A stretch of DNA of 64,000 nucleotides, from assembly GCA_948146395.1 (NCBI GenBank), contig OX411555.1:43423725-43487724 (forward strand), given 5' to 3'. The translations under genes were made by a program, and so were the position numbers. Position 1 is the first letter of the stretch, and each line of letters opens with the position of its first letter. The notes below the pieces were generated by a model. That model worked only from the letters and a program-made list of their open reading frames with translations, was not told where the DNA came from and did no database searches. Origin of the DNA: Fragum whitleyi (Eukaryota > Mollusca > Bivalvia > Cardiida > Cardiidae). This document shows positions 25,823-40,100 of the stretch, piece by piece.

Positions 25823-27005
25823 TTAGAGTAAGAACAACCATACAGGCCTGTAGTATTTTGAAATCCTGCAAAGAGATAGTAAAATGCACTTTAAAACTCT
25901 AAAACCGCGTTGAAATAACATAAAAATCATGCAAAACTACAGGCAAATCACTGTTTAACACTTAAAACAGCTCTATCTGTGAGGGACTACATTTTCTTTA
26001 AGAACTACTTTTACCATACGATGACCCAAGGAAGTAGTTCTCACTGGGGTCCCTACTGTTCAAGTTCAATACTTCCAAAACGTTGAGGACCCATTACAGG
26101 TCCACTACCTTAAGTTTTTACGTGCAAATGTTAAATATCAGTTATAGCTCTATTACTACTTAAGCTTATACACTTATACTTAAGCACATACTTCTGTGAC
26201 CATAATATCAGCATCTAGACAACGATTCTTTTTTCTAGACTTCCATTTAATGGAATTTTCCAATGTCGATATTGCTTTGCTGTTACTATCCAGCACATGG
26301 GATAGTCTAGCCTCGCTGTACTCCGACAGCTCTTGTTAGGTAATTTGGATTCTGGTGGTACTTCGGTTATTTAATACGCTTGAAGAATAACACATTTTGC
26401 ACTTATTTTGACTTCCTCAAAAATTTGTATGTTAACCCTTTGCTGTTTAATCCCTGCTTTTTACGTGCCTGTGACAAGCAATTTCTTCTTTTTCCTCACT
26501 TTTTTCTACCCTACTGAATGGTTATTTTTCAAATTAATCCACTTTAAATTTTCGTCTGCAAAACCTTTGAATTTGGACAGGTCCAAAATTTTGTAAAACA
26601 GGAAAGGGTTAACTAAAGCCAGCAAAAAGACGCTTTGCTACCTAAAGACGTCCACCAAAAACTGATAATTCCTTTGGTGGATAAATGCACAAACATTAGA
26701 AAGTAGAAAAAATTGTTATCAACCTTTCGTTTCGGAGCTTTTTCAAAAGACCCGGAAGAAGTGCATACATGTATTGGATTACGCTTTATTTGACAAAGTG
26801 TTCATGACAAACCACAAAAAAATATAAAATCTTCTCGCTTCTTGTAATTTTAAGTAAGAATTAAGAGACGACATGATTACATAATATATGAATTATTTCC
26901 ATTGTAGTATGGAGCAAAAATCATAAGCTCGAAAGAAATACGAAAAATAATTTTATACATGCATAGAATGTAGTGTGGAGAGAATTTTATATTCATACAT
27001 AAATA

Positions 27006-27250
27006 AATGTGACCCGTCACGCGAAAAGGGACGCTGGGTAGTGCGTAAGATGTCGACCCTAGTCAAACTGCGCGGTATGCGCAGACTGACTAGGGTCGAA
27101 ACTTTTCGCACTTTTCTGAATCTAGCATAATCAATTTACCTTCCTGTGAAAGAATAGCGACCTCTGGTTTGCCTGTTCCAGAACCAATCTCATTTCAAGT
27201 AATAGTTTACAGAGTTACCAGATGGGCCCTTTTCGCTTGAGGGATCACGA
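27006..27250. repeat. Family D repeat
   Basis: GTGACCCGTCACGCGAAAAG start, then ACTGCGCGGTATGCGCAGAC palindrome and ACTAGGGTCGAAACTTTTCG. I recall similar sequences in bivalve genomes. Confidence 0.6.
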
Positions 27251-27851
27251 ATTAAAACATACCTATGTACAGTGTTTAACATTTCGTTTCGAAATGTGTC
27301 CCAAAATCTTGTTTTCAAACGTTTGTAATTTACACCCCGATGTTAACGTGCAGGGTGGGAATCATTTTTTGTAATGTTTCGCGAACGTTTTTAAGATGAA
27401 CTCGAAGTCTTCATCATCAAGGCGGGTAATTCTAAAAACGATTTTTTAAGAATTCTGACTGACTATTATTTTTTTTAATTCCTGACAAAAAGCGCCAACA
27501 TTATTAACGGGTTCAAATACTGTTAAATTCTGCAATGCGAGAAGGTTCCTTTTCTGGTGACGTCTCACATTTACAAATGGATCCATTTAAATGTCGTCAG
27601 GTTTGCAGACATAATTAAATGGAATGAATCAAATCACGTGTATGCATAATTAATTGTACTTGTATAAATGAACGTCGGTTTATTCAACTTATACTTGTGA
27701 CTTTTCATACTGAAATTGACCCCCTCCAAACAGGCTTTGGTCACTTGAATTACTTTTGGTTCCCTTACCTTCTAAAAATCTGTAACTACATATGTGAAAA
27801 AAAAAACACAAAACATGTGGGCCCGATTGCATAACAAATGTTAAGTGGTTA

Positions 27852-27892
27852 ACTCGGGGTTAACCGTTATATACATACGGTTAACCCCGATT
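27852..27892. repeat. Palindrome
   Basis: TCGGGGTTAACCGT and ACGGTTAACCCCGA around TATATACAT. Confidence 0.75.
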
Positions 27893-28117
27893 TTACCCCT
27901 AAACTGGAATAATTCAACCGGGCCGTGCTGTGCATAACGCTAAGACTACATATATGTGTAGGCTATTTTTTGCCCACACATGCCAAGAAAAACAACAACA
28001 ACAAATTTTTCTGGTTTGGAATAACAAAGGTTCAAACAAAAGGTTTATTCTGATAGATTCCTACTTTGCTTATGGTTAGAGCAAAATACTATGTTGACTT
28101 GAGTAACTAGAGTAATG

Positions 28118-28288
<171 letters not shown>

Positions 28289-29177
28289 AACGTACACAAA
28301 CGTTTGGGAAATTGAGAAATTGTAACCTGCTTTAAAGGTGAAGTTGGGGAACAATTTTTTAAATTTATTGCAAACGTTTTCATCTTGAACGCAGGGCTGG
28401 TTTACGAAAACATTTGACTGCCATTTATAAAAGAAACAATGCCTTTTATGGCCGGTTAAATGGAAAATTTTCAAGCCGATAGGATTCGTAAAGGCCGCTT
28501 TAAACTTAAACTTTATCAGAAAACATCAATTACCGTAAAAGGATCTAATTAATTCATTAACCACACAATTTCTCATATCACGACAATTGAATTAACAAAT
28601 AGGAAACAGTCAATTACGTGACAGGCAACGTATCTACATGAATTATAGCTTCATTTTTTTATGTCTGCATGTCTCAGAGCTACAGATAGAGGGGGTATTT
28701 TGTATTTAAGATCAAAATCTTTCAAAATCAATAATATAATCCCTTTGTTGTTGCTCTCATTGGAATCATGGGTCATGAATCATGGGTTTCATTGAGAAAT
28801 AAAAAGTCAAGCTTTACCCCTTCTAGTCTTGACCTCTTTATGCATAATCTCAAACTTAGAAACAAGCAATAGCCTGTATAGTATTGAAGGTAAAGTAAAG
28901 TCAAAATAAATTCATTTTAGTGAGTAGAAATTTTTTGGTCAGTCAATATATAATGGTTATAACATTTTTCCATTCTAAATTTCCTTTATATTTTGATACT
29001 CAAATTCAATTTTACAAGTTGACCTCCTATTGACACTGGTATTTATGACATCTGTGGTTAAGTATACAAAATGTATTGTCCGGCCCCTTTCAAACAGACT
29101 GCTACGTTACTTTACATGTATAAATCTACAATAAATCGACGAGATCTTTTTACGACCAGTATGATTAGTGAATTTCT

Positions 29178-29860
29178 TCTTAATGTGACCCGTCACGCGA
29201 AAGGGACAATCTTTGTTGTGCGTAGTAGGTTTATTCCAATTTGTTTTAGTTCGATTGCGACGAAAGCTTAAGCTTATATAATCGCTCTCGAACACTTTAT
29301 CCTGATGTTTTTACGTCCCTGAGAGAGAGGCAGTGGTTATAAATCCACAGCTACCCAATTTTACAGCTGGGTGAACCGGGGCTGGCTATTAAGTGTTTTG
29401 CCCATAAACACACCCCCGACAGTGGGGCCTATACCATGGACCTCCAGATCACGGATCGAGTGCATTTAATTGTGCGTAAAGTGCTGTCCCTATAGTCAGA
29501 CTGCGCGAATTGACCAGGATCGAAACTTTTCGCACTTTTCTCAATTCAGAATCATCAATCTATCTTTCTGTGGAAGACTTTTTGGAAAGAGACCTCTGTC
29601 CTTGTGCTTATCTTTTTCATATATGTGACCCGTCACGCGAAAAGGGACCATCTGAGAAGTGCGTAAAGTGCCGTCCCTTGTCAGCCTGCGCGGACTGCCC
29701 AGACGGAATGCGGTCGAAACTTTACGCACATTACTAATTTTCTGAATCTAGAACTATCAATCTACCTTTCTGTGAAAGACCTTTTGAAATGCGACCTCTG
29801 GTTGACTTGAACTGGAAGCAATCTTGTTTCATATATTGATTTAACAGTTCCCAAATGGCC
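29178..29860. repeat. Family D repeat cluster
   Basis: GTGACCCGTCACGCGAAAGG at about 29181 and again near 29625 (..CGCGAAAAGGGACC), with TCAGCCTGCGCGGACTGCCC and GGTCGAAACTTTACGCAC. The stretch 29330-29460 is a different repeat fragment (CAGCTGGGTGAACCGGGGCT; AAGTGTTTTGCCC). Confidence 0.55.
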
Positions 29861-29904
29861 CCTTTCAAATGTATAGCATCAAGAGTTGTTTTTTTTATTT
29901 TAGT

Positions 29905-30050
29905 AGACCTGTAATAGTTCCGCAACAGTTCGTAACACATGATCTTTCACAATGTTGACCGAGGTTTCCTAATGGAAATCATTAGGAAGCCTTGGTTAAC
30001 ACTGTTAAAATTCATTAAAACCAAAACGTTACGGAACTTTTGCAGAACCT
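29905..30050. mobile_element. MITE family E copy
   Basis: GTAATAGTTCCGCAACAGTTC, ACCGAGGTTTCC, and GTTACGGAACTTTTGC. Confidence 0.65.
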
Positions 30051-30305
30051 TACTTTGGGCGAGTTATGAATGCTCACGGTACGTGCAAGTGTCCTTGATT
30101 TTAATCATATAAATGAATCAGTTCAATATGACTATAGCGAGAAGATGTTCCTCAATTCGATTTCATGCTACTGCCTAACTCGAGGGCTTGGCTTGATCTG
30201 ATAAATGTCTACACTGTTTGTTACCACCCTTATATGTTGTATTAATTGACCAATTTCAATTTCGTACGTTGCATATTCTGCTCAAGTGAATATGATATGA
30301 ATTTA

Positions 30306-30714
30306 CAGCTAACAATATCGTGAATTTGACGAGGTAAATGATTTTGGAACGATTTTCGAATTAAATTGAATTGGTGCGATGAATGAAACTAAAGGGAGAT
30401 CCAATATTTATTTGTTAATGAATATTTTTAATAATTGTTTATTACCTCCCTTTTATAAAATAAGCATATAAATTCTATTATTAGCTTCCATCCTCTCCAA
30501 GAACCAATAAGACACTAGTAATTTCGACGAGATCAGTGAAATCGTGATTTTTCTCCAGCTTTATTTCATTTGAATGAAGTTGGTGATCTTAGTAAATTTG
30601 GAGTGTTTTTGAATGGTTCGAGTGAATGCATGGAATGGATGGTTGGAGCGCTGAGCGAATGATTTTGAATGGATTTCGTCGCAATGGGTGTCAATTTCAC
30701 AATCTAATTAACCG
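30306..30714 (+). mobile_element. MITE family A copy
   Basis: CAGCTAACAATATCGTGAATT start, TCAATTTCACAATCTAATTAACCG end; about 415 bp upstream of the tetraspanin start codon. Confidence 0.8.
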
Positions 30715-31128
30715 TACCACAGATTATTGTTTACGATAAGTAGGCCAAATAAAGCAATGTCATATTAGCAAATCGACTGATTTTAGTGCAAAATTTTTTG
30801 CCATTGAAAGCTGATGCGTTATTTTTGTTGTTCAGCATATCTTTTTTAATGTCAAAGGACCTAAGCATGTTATCCACTGGGGTCATTTTTTCCTCCACAA
30901 AAACTAAATATTTTGAGAATATTAACGCAATTCAACGCTTTTTCATAGAGCGCTTTCTATTTGCAAGGTATATCCATTTATAGGAAGTGTAGGCTAGCGA
31001 TGCCTGAAGGGAGATGTCAGCGCATCTCACTAACACACTTATACATGTTACAGGTATAACACTGCTTTATAAGTAATCGATAAGATTGTTTACTATACCT
31101 GGAAAATGTATCAAGCTTGGATTTGAAC

Positions 31129-31197
31129 ATGGCGGCCAGATCGGCCGTGAGCATTTGGATTAAGTATGGATTGTTCTCACTAAATTTTCTTTTATTT
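31129..31197 (+). CDS. Tetraspanin exon 1 (start codon, first half of TM1)
   Basis: Encodes 23 residues, MAARSAVSIWIKYGLFSLNF plus LLF, followed by donor GTAAGT. The IKYxLFxxNFLLF pattern is the standard start of tetraspanin TM1. An in-frame TTG lies 12 bases upstream, but the ATG in context AACATGG is the natural start. Confidence 0.82.
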
Positions 31198-34100
31198 GTA
31201 AGTATTACATTAATCTGTAATTTTAACAAAAGACGTCGCATTAAAATGACGTTCGATTGTTTAGGAAACAACACCTCTCTCTATCATGCAATTATCGTTG
31301 AAATTATTGTTCTATTTAACCAGGAACGTTCAAAGGGTCCGTGATTTAACCCATGACATACTGAACCCGGAATATTCATGCTTTGGCTTGGGGTAGAGAT
31401 AAAGACCAGTCTTCACATATATGCAGTCTGATCTTCCTTTTACTACCAGCATCTTTCTTTTTACATATTTAATGCTATAGTTACGAAGTTAAGGTCTCCC
31501 AACGATGATATACATGCACAAGTAAGAATGCTTAAACAGTGAAAACCTGATCAGAACCTTAACTCGTAAGTGGAGAGTGTGTAAGTGAGTATTTTTTTTT
31601 CATCAAAATTATCATTGCAAAAAGAAAATCATATTATAATAAAAAATACGCTGCCCGTGGTCAAGTTAAGAGGCACATGCAATAAAGGGCATGGCACATT
31701 GTGTTGAAACTGAAAAGATATACCTAATGCACTGGTATTCGGGAAAAAACCCTAAAACTTGTAGGCGTCTATCAAACAGAGGTATATCGTAGGAACCATA
31801 TCGTAGAAAGAAACAGAATAAAATTGTTGATGTCTAATTCATAAGAACTAATGTATGTACGACTTTATTTTTTAGAATTTAATCCATTGTTAATTTCTAT
31901 ATGATTCCCTTTGATTATCTATTTTGTTAACCAAACCTTACAAAAAATGGCATGAAGAAATTTTACCAGCAAAAAGTTGTAATTGCCTATTAACATATAG
32001 ACAATTACATTTGTTTCACAATGGACCATCCGTGTCTACCGCTTTTGCTAGGAAAGATAGGGCGTGGCAGTAGTGTTGGTTGTTTGTAGAAATAAACTCG
32101 TGATATAGTAAACTTGATGACTAACGACGCTACAATTGTCGTCATAGCAACGGTTTTGATATATATAAATGTACAATAAATATTAGCAATGTAATTAGAT
32201 ATGAATGAATTGTCATATATACACCAGCCGTAGTTAATCTTGGTCATAAGAAAATGTGTATACATATTCAGTTTTGTTTAAATATGGTCTTACGCATGAA
32301 ATGCCATTAACGTTTTAAATCATTCTGCAGTCATTTTGCAGTGGCTGGAGTGCCAAACAATTGATTCCTTGTATTTCTTATACCAGTACTACAATTGCAT
32401 TTTTTTCTAACCATTCAGCTGCTATCCCGCATATGCCTACGATTTTTTGCTTCTTAACGGTTGACAAATGCCCAATGTTTCGAACCTATCTGTATGTTCA
32501 GTTAAGAAATTCGTGAAATTGACCAGTAGCTTGATTTTGGATTAATTTGAGATGCATTTGACTGAGTTTGGCGAGAAATCTTTGAATGAAAATTAATTGG
32601 ATAAACTAGTAGTTTTATTAATTTCGTTCATTTGAACAAAATTAGTTATTTTACAACATCCCCTCCCCATTCTACAGCGAAAAACTAATTTCTAGTGTAT
32701 GAAAAACGTTTATTTATTACTTTTAGGTGGATTATCGAGAAACAACGGTAGATAATCATTTGATAATTTCAACGTCAAACCAGTGTAATAACTAAAGAAT
32801 TACATCATACTCTGCTTGCACTCATTACACCCTTCTGAATGTTATCCGAGCGGTGCCAACTGAATAAATGACGTCATGACGTTTCATAGCAATCACGTGC
32901 AAAATAACGCGCTGCAAGAAAAGTTATTGCAAAATTTCCACATTTTGTCTCATTTTTGCATTAAATAAATAGAATAATCGTTTGTTTTCGAACAAGGTCG
33001 ATTGATATTTCATTTCGTTAACAATAAAAGCTATATTTTCACTCATGAAAATATAGCTTTTGTTGACAACTCGATGAAATATAAATCGATCTTACACCGT
33101 ATGCTTTTTCAAAGCACATTCAAACCCTTTCAAACACACCACAGGCTTTAAAAATCATAAAAAAATCGTTTTTAATCGAATTGTGGGTGTGTTTTTACCG
33201 AATTAGAGCATTCTTGAAAGATTTACGGATCGTTATGTATGATTTCTGTGAATGTAATAGGACAATAAACGAAGCGCTGGGCGAGCGATCTAGAATGGTA
33301 TTGAATTGGATATGTGTCAATTTCGTTATGTTATTGACTGTATCGAAGTTATACATAGAAGTCGCTCTTTTCCTCCTGCGATACTCTTCACGAAAAAATC
33401 CCCACATTGACATAAAAATACCTTTCACAAAGAGGCACATGTAATGGTTATGAAAAAACGTAAGGTCCAAGTATAGGTAAGCCTTTTACCTACTTAGCTA
33501 CATTTACGTATTCGAGAAGATCTTATCGATTCGATACCCCTTGACTCGTGAAGATGCAAACCCACTGAAAAAGAAAGAATCAACAGCGTCATTCAAAATG
33601 AATAAAGCTACATGTATATAAAAATCGCGATTTCACTTAGATATTTCAAATTGTATGCGTTTGATAGGTAATTAAAGAAACACGAAGCTTTTAAAAGAAC
33701 TTTTATGAATATTTTATTAGAAGGGTGTAATTAATATAGATGATTTTGTTTATCCTGAACAAAATTATCGAAATTTGATTACCTCCCATTAAATTAAATC
33801 ACAACTCGCTCCACGCACTCATTCAATTTCATTCCAAAGTCATTCCAAATTCATTCACCATGTCAATTTCACGGTGTTTTTAACTGTAACCAGCATTATA
33901 GTTTGATCATGTAACAATACATGAACTAGAATGAAGTGATCACTTCAAACTTTGAAGTGATCTTTTCTCTCTAGTACATGTATAATTACATGTAAAACTT
34001 ATATCAGACAAACAATTTATATGAAGTGGCTTTAAAAGTTGCAGCTTAATAATGGTTGTCGTTAGATTTGCTTGTTTTGTTTGATTGGGGTTTAAAGCCG

Positions 34101-37100
34101 CTTTCATAATCATAATTATCGCGGCGGCTGGAGCACATAACAATTGATTTCTGGCATTTCTCACATCAGTACTACCATTGCACCCTTTCCTAGCCCCAAG
34201 CTGCTATCCAACAAAGGTTTACGATTATCGACCCATTGATGGGAGTCAAATAAAGAATGAGTGTCGTAGTTAAGGATCGAACCCGGGACCTTTCGATTGA
34301 CGGTCCGACGCTCTAACAACTGCGCTATGACGGCGGCTATTGTCGTTAGAACACGATAAATCTTATTTTCATACGTCACATATAAGGAATTGTTTGCCAG
34401 TCCATCAATCGGGACCATGAGTGATTGTGCCATAATCCATTTTTCGTCAAATGTATGTTAATTGATAACACATTATAAGACAAAGATAGCGTCATAGAAC
34501 ATTCGCCTGTAATCTGTTCGGCTGTTTGTCTGTTAGCCTATCCATTGTTTATTTCTCCTATAGATCCGGAAGACCATGGACTTTGCCTCATTTTAACTGA
34601 TTTCAATTGTGGATGTTGCCTTTTATAATTATTATTGAAATCTGTTACTGGATTCCTATTCCGACACTTCTGTCAAACTGTAATCGGTATGCCCATTTTT
34701 TGAGTACCTGCACCCTTTCTCTAGATACTAACATCGTATAATTGATAATTTTGGAATGATTTCGAAATGAAGTTGAACGAGCGAGAGGAGCGAGTTTTGA
34801 AAGAAAAGGGGGGGGGGTGTAATATGATATCGCTTATATCGAAATTTTCGATATCACATTTTATCTTATAACTATACAAATATTTGTGTGATAACATCCC
34901 AATTAATGTTTTTTATTGTATCACATAGTTATTTTAGAACAATAACGTAATGCGGTTATTTTCAGAAACTTGCATTTTTGTTAAAAAACATGTACGAAAA
35001 CAAGGCAAATAGAGGTTATAAGATAAATATAATACATACTAAGTGTATTGTATGAAAAATATCTAACTCAGTTGTGGGATTGATATTTGTCTCGGCAGAG
35101 CCTCGACAATGATCAATTCTCCAAACCTCGTTAGATATTTTTCTCATACAAAACACTAAGTACGTATTATATATACCCCTTTAACAAAAATACGTATTTT
35201 TTGTTTGTGAGCCTTTAACGAACCAACCATATTATTTTTAAACCACATCAACCAATAAAACGTAAAGATGATACAATCGTTTTGAAATAGGTTGCTGATG
35301 GGTTTGAACGGTTTTGAAGTGATTTCGAATGATCTCGGAGCGGGTTTGACCGATCTGAGTGAGTGTTTAGAATCATTAATGCAGTGCTGAGTGAATGATT
35401 TGGAATGGGTTTGATCGCAATGAGTGTCAATTTCACGATGTTTTTCCAGGAATGAGATTGTTTTCCTTTACAATGAGGCATCAACTGACAATCTTATCAC
35501 CCTGTATGAATACTAAGATGTAATTCATACCAATGTTAGAAGTTCGTTCTATTCATACCTCCATGAAAAATGTTCCCCTTAGTTTTTATAATAAGCAAAA
35601 ATTGACTGTTTGTTTAAATGGGGTTTTACGTCGCTCTCAACAATCTTTCAATTATATAGCGGCGACTGGAGCAACTTACTATTGAACCGAAATTAAAAAA
35701 AAGAGTATGAATGTTTAAGATTGTTTTCTTTATAGTTGCTTGGAGTTATGAATAAATCTACGCGTTCAATCAACTTTTTTTTCTTTTCCATATGTTTTGC
35801 GAAGCAGGTTTGGCTCTGTAGCGTAGGAGTTATGGGCCTTGGACTTTGAACAGCTAGGCAACGTTGCCGTGGCCGCGGGGGTTCAAACCCCATTAGAGCC
35901 AGTAATGTAATTTCTCCATTATGGTTGAAAAAGCCAGTAGAGGCTTCCACCAATGAGAGATTTGAATAGAAGCCCGTGCGAGAGGTTCCCAATAATTTCA
36001 TATATGCACATAGCAAAAGCTCTTACCAGCCTGTGCATCCGCACAGACTGATCAGAGTCTTCACTCTGCATTTTGTAGTTAGACAAGGTCTCAAAGTACT
36101 TGTACACCATCAGGTAGCTTTATATTTACAGTAGTTGTCTGTCTACGCTTTTCAATGTTTGCATCTCCCGCACATTTCAAATTGCTTGAAATGTCACGCA
36201 CAGGCTCATATCATAACTGTAACTTAATATTTACAGTTTAAAACATTCTGAAATTGACAATAAGATTGATTTTGAAATTATCTTGGAATGAAATTGAATG
36301 AGTGTGTGGAGCGAGTTTTGAGTGAAATTAAAGGGAGGTAATCCAATGTCGATAATTTTGTTCATGATGAACAAGATAAGCGACGTGCATTACCTCCCTT
36401 TAATTAAATATGCATAAAGTTCTGTAAATTGCTTCCTATTTAATCAAGAACCAATCAGACGCTTACAGTTCAATTATTTCAGTGAAATCACGATTTTTTT
36501 TCCATTCATATTTATTTTGAATGTAGCTGTTGATTGTATACTTTTTACTTATTTTGGAGCGTTTTTGATCGATATGAGTAAATGTTTGGAATGAGGGAAT
36601 GGGGCATTGAGTGAGTGATTTAGAATGGTTTTGATTGACACGACATGTCAATTTCACGATGTAACTAACCGTTACTTTTAATTTCAGCTTGCCAGCGGCG
36701 CCATGACGGGCCTGATGATCTGGGTGTTGGTAGAGAAAGAAAAGACGGTGAACAACGCCTATGACTTTTTCCTTGACCCCGTCTGTGACCTCTGCCTGGG
36801 AGGCTCGGTGGCCGTGTTTGTGTCCTTCTTTGGCTGGTTCGGATCTCTACGGGAAAATACATTTGCTCTTAAAATAGTAAGTGAATTAATGAATATGGGA
36901 ATGTAACGTCGTTAGTATAACAAAACCTAGTAATAACAGCTAGCTTGAATAAGTAGGATTTACTATTTATTTGTTTATTTTATTTTTTTTATCGCCCTTA
37001 AATGGTAAATATATGAAAATTTAGTTGGTGCTCAAACTGGAAATATTGCCGGGTAAAAATATGTATTTTAAGTGTATTTTTATAAATTATACAATTAAAC

Positions 37101-40100
37101 CACTTAGTTTCAGTACGTATTTGTCTATAATTAAGTAAAATCATCTCACAACCCTTGTCACTGGTGCGAATGTTTGCTTTACATCCGTAAATAGCCTCGC
37201 TCATCAAACAACAAACCGGCTGTTTACTTACACCGCAAGTTTAGCAACAGTTCATTGGCTTTACCCCTAGAGTGCATACCCATTTGTACACCTGGGCTGA
37301 GAGCCCGAAACTTATTGTTACCTTTTGATCAGAAAAATTCAGTCGAATCCAGACCATTTTTCGTAACATGGGACACGTCTATCTCGATTCCCGAGTCTTA
37401 CTACTTTGTCTCGGGTACCGAGGACTTTCATGTGTTAGGAATAAAGTCAGCCAAGAAACCACGATGAAAAAAGACGGAATGATATGAAATATTTCCTATG
37501 TGCAAACTTTAATTTGATCCACCTGAATGATAAAGTATCTTTTTCAGTATCGTTGTCCTAATGTGATATAATTTACAACCTTAACGATCATCCCGGTAGT
37601 TATGTAAAGAATGAATTTGCAAATGAAGTAATTCTCAAAAAACAGCCACATATATTTCTTCTGAAAATTGAAGATAAACATGTGTACAATTATCGAGCCT
37701 TGTTAGATCGAATGTCACTAGGTTCTATTTTGCATTCTTTGGCTCTATTTAAACCTCCTTTATATTCAGATGTCGTTGGTTCGTAGTTCATAGTTTCATG
37801 TACAATGTGCTGTTACAGATAATAACGTTGTGAAACTAACAAGATGAATGATTTTGAATGAAATTGAATGAGTATGTGGAGCGAGTTTTGGGTGAAATTA
37901 AAGGGAGGTAATCCAATATCACTAATTTTGTTCAAGATGAACAAAATTAGCGACATTTATTACCTCCCTTTAATAAAATATGCACACTAGTTCTGTACAA
38001 AGCTTTCTATCTCTTCAAGGACAAATCAGACGCTTACCATTTCAATTATGTTAGCAAAATCGCGATTTGTCTCTTGTATTATTAATTTTGAATGTAGTTG
38101 TTGAACTTATTTTTAGTCATTTTGGGGCGTTTTTGAATGGTTTAAGTGAGTGTTTGATCGGAATGAATGGAGCGCTGAGTGAGCGATCTAGAGTGGTTTC
38201 GATCGAGATGAATATCAATTTCACGATGTAACTAACTGTGCCAATGTCATTTCCTTGTTCTATTTCAGTACCGCTATTCCATGCTGTTCCTATTCCTGAT
38301 CGAGATAGTATTCATCATCCTCATATTTGTGGTAGTTTATGTACCTAACTCACGTGAACAGCTAAATATATACCCAGAAGATAGTTTAAAAGAAGCCATT
38401 GTTAAATATAGAGACGATGATGATATGCAAAATTTGATAGATGGCATACAATTACAGGTACGATGTTGTTGTGGTTATTCTTGTTTCGTTGAGTTAAATG
38501 TGTCTTCCTTGCTGATAAGCAGATCTTTGTGACACAGGCAATTGTTTCAAAATCTAATTTTTCACAAAGGTTATTATATGAGGTAATAACATATAAGACA
38601 AAATCAGATTATGAAACAATTGCCTGAGGTTGTTAACCAATAACGTTCTTGTAGAACACTCGAAATACTCGTCTAGAGTTATAATATTTCATTGATTTTC
38701 GAAAGCGGTAAAGATTAACAAACGCATGCGGTTGTTAATCTTTACCGCTTTTGAAAAGCAATCAAAATATTCAAATTTGTGATATTTTATCATTTTGATA
38801 GTGTGCAAGAAGAAAACAGAATTTAATTACGATTTTGATAGTTACATGTTCGCAGTTCTTTTTTTCCCCTACCAAAGTCCTTAGGCATAAACAAGAAGAC
38901 TTAACCGAAGAAAACAAAGCTTGAAGCTTTGTCTTTTGTGAAAATAATCTTCTAATAGCGACAAATTGAGATATTTCCCGTATAAACTGTACCTCTTACA
39001 ATAAATGAATGAGGTTGAGTACATAGGAATCTCATTGGGAGACAGCGAAACCAGAAGGATATTCATTACCCGTTTGCTCTATTATAATCATACTGTCATT
39101 TACCATGAAAGTAGTTGGTTAAAATATAAAAGCGTTTGGGAATCCTTAAGAAAGCCTTGTTTATACAGCGGTCATAAAAATCAAAAACCAAAAACACCTG
39201 AGTTTTGTAGAAAACCTGAAGTAGCTTCCGGGCTAAGAGCATAGATGTAGCATAGATGTAGTATTTGCCTATACAGTGAATAGAACATTCTCGGTTTTTG
39301 ATCTTAAAGGCCTCGATATGCAAGGTTCATTTACTATATCGGGGTGGTAGACAAAGACAACTTTCCTTGGAAAAGGAATCAAGGAATCGTACTTACTTTT
39401 TGGCTTGCGTTAGCTATCCTCGACCGATGCCTGTTGTAGATCCGGAGCCGTAATATGATTGCCTAGGCTGGGAATCTGAAGCATTTCCAGCCATTATGAA
39501 AAAGACACTATCCGAGAAAACACGAGTTATGCCGATTTCAAAATGTTTCATTAATGGTGGATGGCCAAAAGTAAAGTGTAGAGTAGGTTCTTCTTTTAAA
39601 GGCAAATTAGAGCAGCGATCATCGTCTACAGTACAGTTAGCAACGTCGTGAAATTGACAGGGTGTTTGGTTTTGAAATGACTTTGGAATAAAATTGAATG
39701 AGTGTGTGGGGTGAGTTTTGATTGAAATTTAAGGGGGGTAATGAAATATTGCTAATTTTGTTCAGGATGAACAAAATTAATGATATTTATGACCTCCATT
39801 TAATAAAATATGACCACAAGTTCTATAAATAGCCTCGTATTTAAGACGCTTGCAATTTCAATTATTTCGGTGAAATCGCGATTTTTTAGTCATTTTGGAG
39901 CGTTTATGAGTGGTTTGAGTGAATGTTTTGAATGAATGAATGGAGCGCTGAATGAGCGATTTAGAATGATTTTGATTGGGATGGATGTCAATTTCACGAT
40001 TTAACTTACTGTACCTCTAGAAAATCACTTTGTTTAAATTTCAGTTGGACTGTTGTGGAACATCAAATGACGATGAAGGTTACAAGGATTGGTCTAAAAA

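Noticed and set aside
36234..36671. MITE copies as introners that created the tetraspanin introns
   Set aside because: The introns are 1.4-5.5 kb with other sequence around the MITEs, and intron phases match ordinary tetraspanin structure; only a branch-point contribution is plausible.
37255..37467. 70-codon frame in tetraspanin intron 2
   Set aside because: No splice, promoter or homology support; likely a repeat remnant.
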